NCBI GenBank assembly: GCA_002435825.1
Contig: DIVL01000028.1
Coordinates: forward strand, 7,899 to 71,898
Reading direction: 5' to 3'
From: Anaerolineaceae bacterium UBA6133
GTDB lineage: Bacteria > Chloroflexota > Anaerolineae > Anaerolineales > Anaerolineaceae
DNA length: 64,000 nt
Below are positions 60,619-64,000 of the stretch, one piece after another. Under the pieces are notes generated by a model, which saw nothing but the letters and a program-made list of their open reading frames with translations, did no database searches and was not told the DNA's origin. The first letter of the stretch is position 1. Every line of letters starts with the position of its first letter. A program made the translations under genes and the position numbers.

Positions 60619-62216
60619 TTTGCCACCTCCTGGCGCAGGACTGCCGGGCGCACCGCACGCCAGGCTTCATCGAGGGTTGCCTGCTCATAGGCATAGCCGG
60701 CCCGCAGGATCATATCTTCGCGGAAGTCCGGACCGATGAACTGGATCCCGATCGGCAGGTGGTCGGCATCCAATCCGCCAGGCACGCTCACAGCCGGCAG
60801 ACCGGCATGGTTGGCGGAAACGGTCATCTGATCCGAGTACTGCATGCGCACAGTATTGCCGAAGACGTCGTTGCGTTTGAAAGCGGTGGTGGCGGTGGTG
60901 GGGGTGAGGATCACGTCCAGGTGGTGCTCGCCGTGGGGGTCGAAAGCGCGCTCAAAATCGCGCCGGATCATGGCGCGCACTTTGAGAGCCCGTTGGTAGT
61001 AGTTCGCGGCAAAGCCTTCCGAGGAAAGGTACATGCCCATCAGAATGCGCAGCTTGGCTTCAGAGCCAAAACCCTCCGCGCGCGTACGGCGGATGAGGTC
61101 CTGCAGGTCTTCCACCTCAAGGGGGGTGCGGTAGCCATATTTCACACCATCGAAACGGTGCAGGTTGGAGGCAGCCTCAACTCTTGAAACGACAAAGTAG
61201 GTTGGGATGCTGTATTTGGCATTGGGCAGGGGCACGTTCTCGACGATCTCAGCGCCGAGGTCCGCCATAACCGATGCGGCATACAGCACAGCATCGCTGA
61301 TCTCTTTTTGGATCGCTTCCATGGCAAGCTCGCCGGTTTCAAAGTCTGGGTAGAAGAGATGCGTATAATCGGGCGAAAGCCCAATCCGCAAGCCTTTAAT
61401 CCCTTCCTTCAGGGCTTCCAGGTAGTTGGCAGCCGGAACAACTGAAGAAGTGCTGTCTTTTGGGTCATTTCCCGCTATGATTTGCAGCATCAAGGCGGCA
61501 TCGCTCACGTTCCGGGCGATCGGACCCGGGCAGTCCAGGGAGGACGAGAATGCCATCAGACCGTAGCGCGAAACGCGCCCGTAGGTCGGTTTGAGCCCGA
61601 CCACGCCGCAGAAGGCAGCCGGCTGGCGGATGGAACCGCCGGTGTCGGTGCCGAGCGAAAGCGCCACCTCTTCGGCAGCAACGCTGGCAGCGGAGCCGCC
61701 CGAGGAGCCGCCAGGCACGCGGGAAGGGTTCCAGGGATTGTTGGGCGCGGGTTTAAAAGCACTGGATTCGCTGGAGGAGCCGAAAGTGAACTCGTCAAGA
61801 TTGGCTTTGCCCAGGATGAGCGCGCCTGCTTCGATCAGCTTCTTGACGGGCGTGGCGGTGTAGGGCGGTTTGAAGTTATAGAGAATGCGCGAGGCAGCCG
61901 TGGTTTCAATGCCCTGCAGGGTGAAGATGTCCTTGATGGAGACGGGCACGCCTGCCAGGATGCCGGGGTCTTCACCGTCAGCAACCTTGCGGTCGACTTC
62001 TTCCGCCTGCTGGCGGGCGAGGTCTTCGGTCAGGCGGATGAAGGCATGCACTTTTTGCTCTTCAGCGGGTTCAAGTGGTTTTTGGTCCAGGCTGCCCGGC
62101 AGACCGTCGACAGCATGGATCTGCGATAGAGAAGATTCGAGAACTTCGCGAGCGCTCAGCTCGCCGGCGCGCACGCGGGAAGCGACGTGTAAAGCGGAAA
62201 ACTGGTTCAGGCTCAT
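60615..62216 (-). CDS. gatA: Asp-tRNA(Asn)/Glu-tRNA(Gln) amidotransferase subunit A
   Basis: Amidase subunit that releases ammonia from glutamine. It has the Ser-cisSer-Lys machinery of the amidase-signature family: Lys in GVPVSIKDIF, and Ser residues in VPGGSSGGSAASVAA and GTDTGGSIRQPAAFCG. The start is ATG 62216 (MSLNQFSALH) with AAAGGAG upstream; the frame is open 41 codons further up but that would run over gatC. It has 533 residues, slightly longer than the 480-490 usual for GatA, mostly because of loops in the middle. It overlaps both gatC and gatB by 4 nt. Confidence 0.97.
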   Translation of the reverse strand: MSLNQFSALHVASRVRAGELSAREVLESSLSQIHAVDGLPGSLDQKPLEPAEEQKVHAFIRLTEDLARQQAEEVDRKVADGEDPGILAGVPVSIKDIFTLQGIETTAASRILYNFKPPYTATPVKKLIEAGALILGKANLDEFTFGSSSESSAFKPAPNNPWNPSRVPGGSSGGSAASVAAEEVALSLGTDTGGSIRQPAAFCGVVGLKPTYGRVSRYGLMAFSSSLDCPGPIARNVSDAALMLQIIAGNDPKDSTSSVVPAANYLEALKEGIKGLRIGLSPDYTHLFYPDFETGELAMEAIQKEISDAVLYAASVMADLGAEIVENVPLPNAKYSIPTYFVVSRVEAASNLHRFDGVKYGYRTPLEVEDLQDLIRRTRAEGFGSEAKLRILMGMYLSSEGFAANYYQRALKVRAMIRRDFERAFDPHGEHHLDVILTPTTATTAFKRNDVFGNTVRMQYSDQMTVSANHAGLPAVSVPGGLDADHLPIGIQFIGPDFREDMILRAGYAYEQATLDEAWRAVRPAVLRQEVAK

Positions 62217-62521
62217 TTCGCTCCTTTCACGTCCGGGACGGCGAACATGCCATCTTCGACTTCCGGAGCGCCAGCTAAGATCTCGCTGGGTGTGGGGAAG
62301 GGCTGCCAAACATCCGCGCGCGGACCCGCGCCCTGGCACTCGATGCCGTGCAGGGTTGGCTGGATGTCCTCTTCGAGTGGCACCTGCAGGAGGGCATTGA
62401 CGGAGCTGAGCTGGTGGTTCATTTCGGTCAGAAGGTATGCGCCTTCCGCATAGGTGAGTTCAAGTGCCGCCAAACCGACCAGCTTGTGAAAAAGTTCAGG
62501 ACTGATTTTGCTTATGCTCAT
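62213..62521 (-). CDS. gatC: Asp-tRNA(Asn)/Glu-tRNA(Gln) amidotransferase subunit C
   Basis: A 102-residue GatC that clamps GatA and GatB together. It has an N-terminal helix with VGLAALELTYAEGAYLLTEMNHQLSSVNALLQVP and the C-terminal PTPSEILAGAPEVEDGMFAVPDV, which matches the family's typical ending. ATG 62521 has AAAGGAAAA upstream. It is the first gene of the gatCAB operon; a TATAAT on the minus strand lies about 30 nt upstream, back to back with the promoter of the next plus-strand gene. Confidence 0.93.
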   Translation of the reverse strand: MSISKISPELFHKLVGLAALELTYAEGAYLLTEMNHQLSSVNALLQVPLEEDIQPTLHGIECQGAGPRADVWQPFPTPSEILAGAPEVEDGMFAVPDVKGAK

Positions 62522-62549
62522 GGGTTTTCCTTTTGATTTGCTGAGCCGA

Positions 62550-62578
62550 ATTATACCGTAGGCAAGCAATGCTATAAT
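62550..62578. promoter_or_regulatory. Back-to-back -10 boxes of gatCAB and the zinc-ribbon gene
   Basis: Minus-strand TATAAT (62555-62550) serves gatC and plus-strand TGCTATAAT (62570-62578) serves the zinc-ribbon gene at 62668. Each -10 box lies about where the other promoter would have its -35, so the two promoters compete for the same DNA. Confidence 0.5.
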
Positions 62579-62667
62579 CGCTATGTTGGTATCAATTTTC
62601 GGATGATCATTTTTTCAACGCCTGCACTGGCTTGCATTACAGACCAGGGCAGACAAAGGAGCTTATG

Positions 62668-63111
62668 ATGAGCGAAGAAACTAATGTCCAATGCCCCGCG
62701 TGCACCGCGGAGTTGCCCCCTGCGACTATTGAGTGCCCCTGGTGTGGGCATCTGTTGACCCCAAGGATCGAGCAAGTTCTCATGGATGAGCTTGCCCAGC
62801 AGCAGGAAGAGAATTCTGAACCTGCCCCAGCCGAACACCCCGCGGAGCCCGCAAGCGAACCGCCTGTTCCCGAAGTGCCTGTTTTTGCTGTTGCAGAACC
62901 AGGGCTGACAGAATTGCCGGTGCTTCCAGGGCGATCCTCTCCAGGCAATCTAAAGGTGATGGGGATTATCCTGATTGTTTTCTCGTTCTTAGCCCTGGTG
63001 TTTTTTGTTTATCAAGTCCTCCAGGACAAACTACCGCAGCTGGTGCTCTTGGTGCCGGTTTTTGGGATGTTGATTGGATTTGTCTCAGTGGCGGTAGGCC
63101 AGAAGCGGTAG
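62668..63111 (+). CDS. Zinc-ribbon membrane protein
   Basis: A 147-residue protein. The N-terminus has a zinc ribbon (CPACTAELPPATIECPWCG, four Cys at residues 9, 12, 23 and 26). A Pro/Glu-rich linker follows, and then two hydrophobic helices (about 94-115 and 122-143) that would anchor it. The function is unknown. The ATG at 62668 is 6 nt after AAAGGAG; the ATG at 62665 is also possible. Confidence 0.75.
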   Translation: MSEETNVQCPACTAELPPATIECPWCGHLLTPRIEQVLMDELAQQQEENSEPAPAEHPAEPASEPPVPEVPVFAVAEPGLTELPVLPGRSSPGNLKVMGIILIVFSFLALVFFVYQVLQDKLPQLVLLVPVFGMLIGFVSVAVGQKR

Positions 63112-63144
63112 TCCTCAGGCAGCGTTGGGCGAAGAATATACAAA

Positions 63145-63711
63145 ATGAGTGCTGGAAATCAGTTACCAGAGCGCCTGAGTCGCGAAACGATCTTCGAGAG
63201 CGAGTATTTACGGCTGTATCTCGACCGGGTGCGTCAACCGAATGGCTGCATTATTGAACGGTTTCACTACGTGGAGTATCCACATCCGGCAGTGGGGGTG
63301 GTGGTGGAGAACGAACTGGGGCAGGTGGTGCTTTGCCGTGTGCCGCGTTACACCAGCATGACCTGTGCCTGGTCGGTGCCAGCGGGGGGCGTGGAAAAAG
63401 GCGAGGATGCCCTGGCATCTGCCCGACGCGAGGTGAGGGAGGAAACCGGATTTGAGTCTTTTGACCACCGCCTGGTCTACACCTATTTTCCACAGCAGGG
63501 GAGCAGCAACAAGCTATTCCAGGTGGTATTTTGCCGGGCTGGTGAACAGACCGGGAGTTTTGATCCGAATGAGATCAGCGAAGTCGGCTGGTTTTCCAAA
63601 GATGAGGTGGAAGCTATCATCGCGCGGGGCGAGATGCAGGACGGGCTTGGTCTGACAGCGCTTTTGCTCTGGCTGCAAACGGCCAACACCTCTGCACAAG
63701 GGTATTTGTAG
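63145..63711 (+). CDS. NUDIX hydrolase
   Basis: A 188-residue NUDIX enzyme of the ADP-ribose pyrophosphatase type. The NUDIX box GGVEKGEDALASARREVREETGFE begins near residue 81 and has the REVREE metal site. The N-terminal part HYVEYPHPAVGVVVENELGQVVLCR is the standard strand preceding it. The probable substrate is ADP-ribose or another nucleoside diphosphate derivative, not determined by the sequence. It follows the zinc-ribbon gene by 33 nt and may be co-transcribed. Confidence 0.9.
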   Translation: MSAGNQLPERLSRETIFESEYLRLYLDRVRQPNGCIIERFHYVEYPHPAVGVVVENELGQVVLCRVPRYTSMTCAWSVPAGGVEKGEDALASARREVREETGFESFDHRLVYTYFPQQGSSNKLFQVVFCRAGEQTGSFDPNEISEVGWFSKDEVEAIIARGEMQDGLGLTALLLWLQTANTSAQGYL

Positions 63712-63817
63712 GGTGAGATCCAATGCTCGTGGGTAATCGAGGATGTTTAGACTTTTTCAACTCACGAGTCTGATCATTTTTATTGCGTAATTTGCATGCC
63801 TATTGCATTGGAATCGT
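63712..63817. other. Intergenic, start of a repeat
   Basis: No gene seen. GTAGGGTGAGATCCAATGC near 63,708-63,726 resembles the end of the following palindromic element (GTAGGGCGAGATTGGAAGC) and may be a remnant of another copy. Confidence 0.4.
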
Positions 63818-64000
63818 AGGGCGAGATTGGAAGCACAAGATACATCCTTATGCAGTGATCTTGATGTGCTTCCAATCCGCCATTACACTATCAATCATTT
63901 GCAATAAACGAGCTTTGCCACGGAGATTGCTGTTTCTGGCGGATTGAGGGCACGACCTGCTCGTCAAGCGCATAATTCAGAGTGCCCTCAATCTCGCCCT
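63818..64000. repeat. 183-bp element of nested palindromes
   Basis: Terminal inverted repeats AGGGCGAGATTG (63818-63829) and CAATCTCGCCCT (63989-64000) enclose three perfect hairpins. These are GATTGGAAGCACA/TGTGCTTCCAATC (63825-63837 with 63865-63877), AATCCGCCA/TGGCGGATT (63874-63882 with 63937-63945) and GATTGAGGGCAC/GTGCCCTCAATC (63942-63953 with 63982-63993). It reaches the window end and contains no coding sequence. Confidence 0.85.

Overview
The window is a chromosomal segment of a bacterium that most resembles Chloroflexota, class Anaerolineae. The evidence is indirect: several secreted lipoproteins have long Pro/Thr linkers after the lipobox, one secreted protein ends in an IYLPLIER tail, a NurA-HerA-Rad50 repair operon is present, and housekeeping genes (frr-uppS-cdsA, gatCAB, priA, dtd) are interspersed with repeat-rich intergenic DNA. 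No 16S or other phylogenetic marker is present, so the assignment is inference. Most genes are fairly GC-rich; the stretch from about 51.2 to 55.4 kb is visibly more AT-rich.

Layout. 0.1-2.2 kb: frr-uppS-cdsA (translation and envelope lipid synthesis). 2.7-5.7 kb: phosphoglucomutase and a SIMPL lipoprotein on the minus strand. 5.85-11.9 kb: a tightly coupled plus-strand operon NurA / HAS-barrel protein / HerA / Rad50-SbcC with no Mre11 gene next to it. 12-19 kb: a repeat cluster, then a minus-strand run MEMO-like protein, Pro/Thr-rich lipoprotein, PriA, phosphoribosyltransferase, MFS transporter. 19-26.5 kb: MarR regulator, a cell-wall pair (lipoprotein and LysM/M23 peptidase), a YcaQ-type DNA glycosylase, an FMN reductase, a dual-CDGSH Fe-S protein and a PQQ-type sugar dehydrogenase. 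26.6-30 kb: GH13 amylase and secreted or acidic unknowns. 30-34.5 kb: a five-gene minus-strand operon with a FecBCD-like metal-chelate importer, a DUF364 protein and a methyltransferase, closed by an intrinsic terminator. 34.6-43.9 kb: ABC-F ATPase, sugar epimerase, AAG glycosylase, bactofilin, Dtd, histidine phosphatase, a DUF389-SH3b fusion, RNase D and a beta-CASP nuclease. 44.0 kb: tRNA-Ser(CGA) followed by a 0.9 kb array of repeats. 45-51 kb: PAP2 phosphatase, GyrI-like protein, SWIM zinc-finger protein, a coiled-coil lipoprotein and a GH3 glycosidase. 51.2-55.5 kb: an AT-rich island. 56-58.6 kb: a frameshifted surface beta-helix protein. 59-63.7 kb: tRNA-Gly(TCC), gatB-gatA-gatC, a zinc-ribbon membrane protein and a NUDIX hydrolase. 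The window closes in a 183-bp element made of nested palindromes.

The strongest candidate for an undescribed system is the AT-rich island: a four-gene operon with its own extended -10 promoter, encoding an EVE-domain protein joined to a nuclease-like domain, a PD-(D/E)XK-like protein, an endonuclease-III-like [4Fe-4S] protein and a DUF6884-like protein. An IS110-family transposase lies immediately upstream. The set looks like modified-base recognition plus DNA cleavage or base excision, so a compact defence module is plausible. The EVE gene carries an in-frame TAG where the family would have Trp, so this copy may be disabled or mis-sequenced. The IS110 element has structured non-coding DNA upstream of its transposase that could encode a bridge RNA.

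Promoters recur in a TGC-TATAAT extended -10 form, and several genes have the -10 box only 6-9 nt before the ATG, which suggests leaderless mRNAs. Intergenic DNA carries at least three families of palindromic dispersed repeats.
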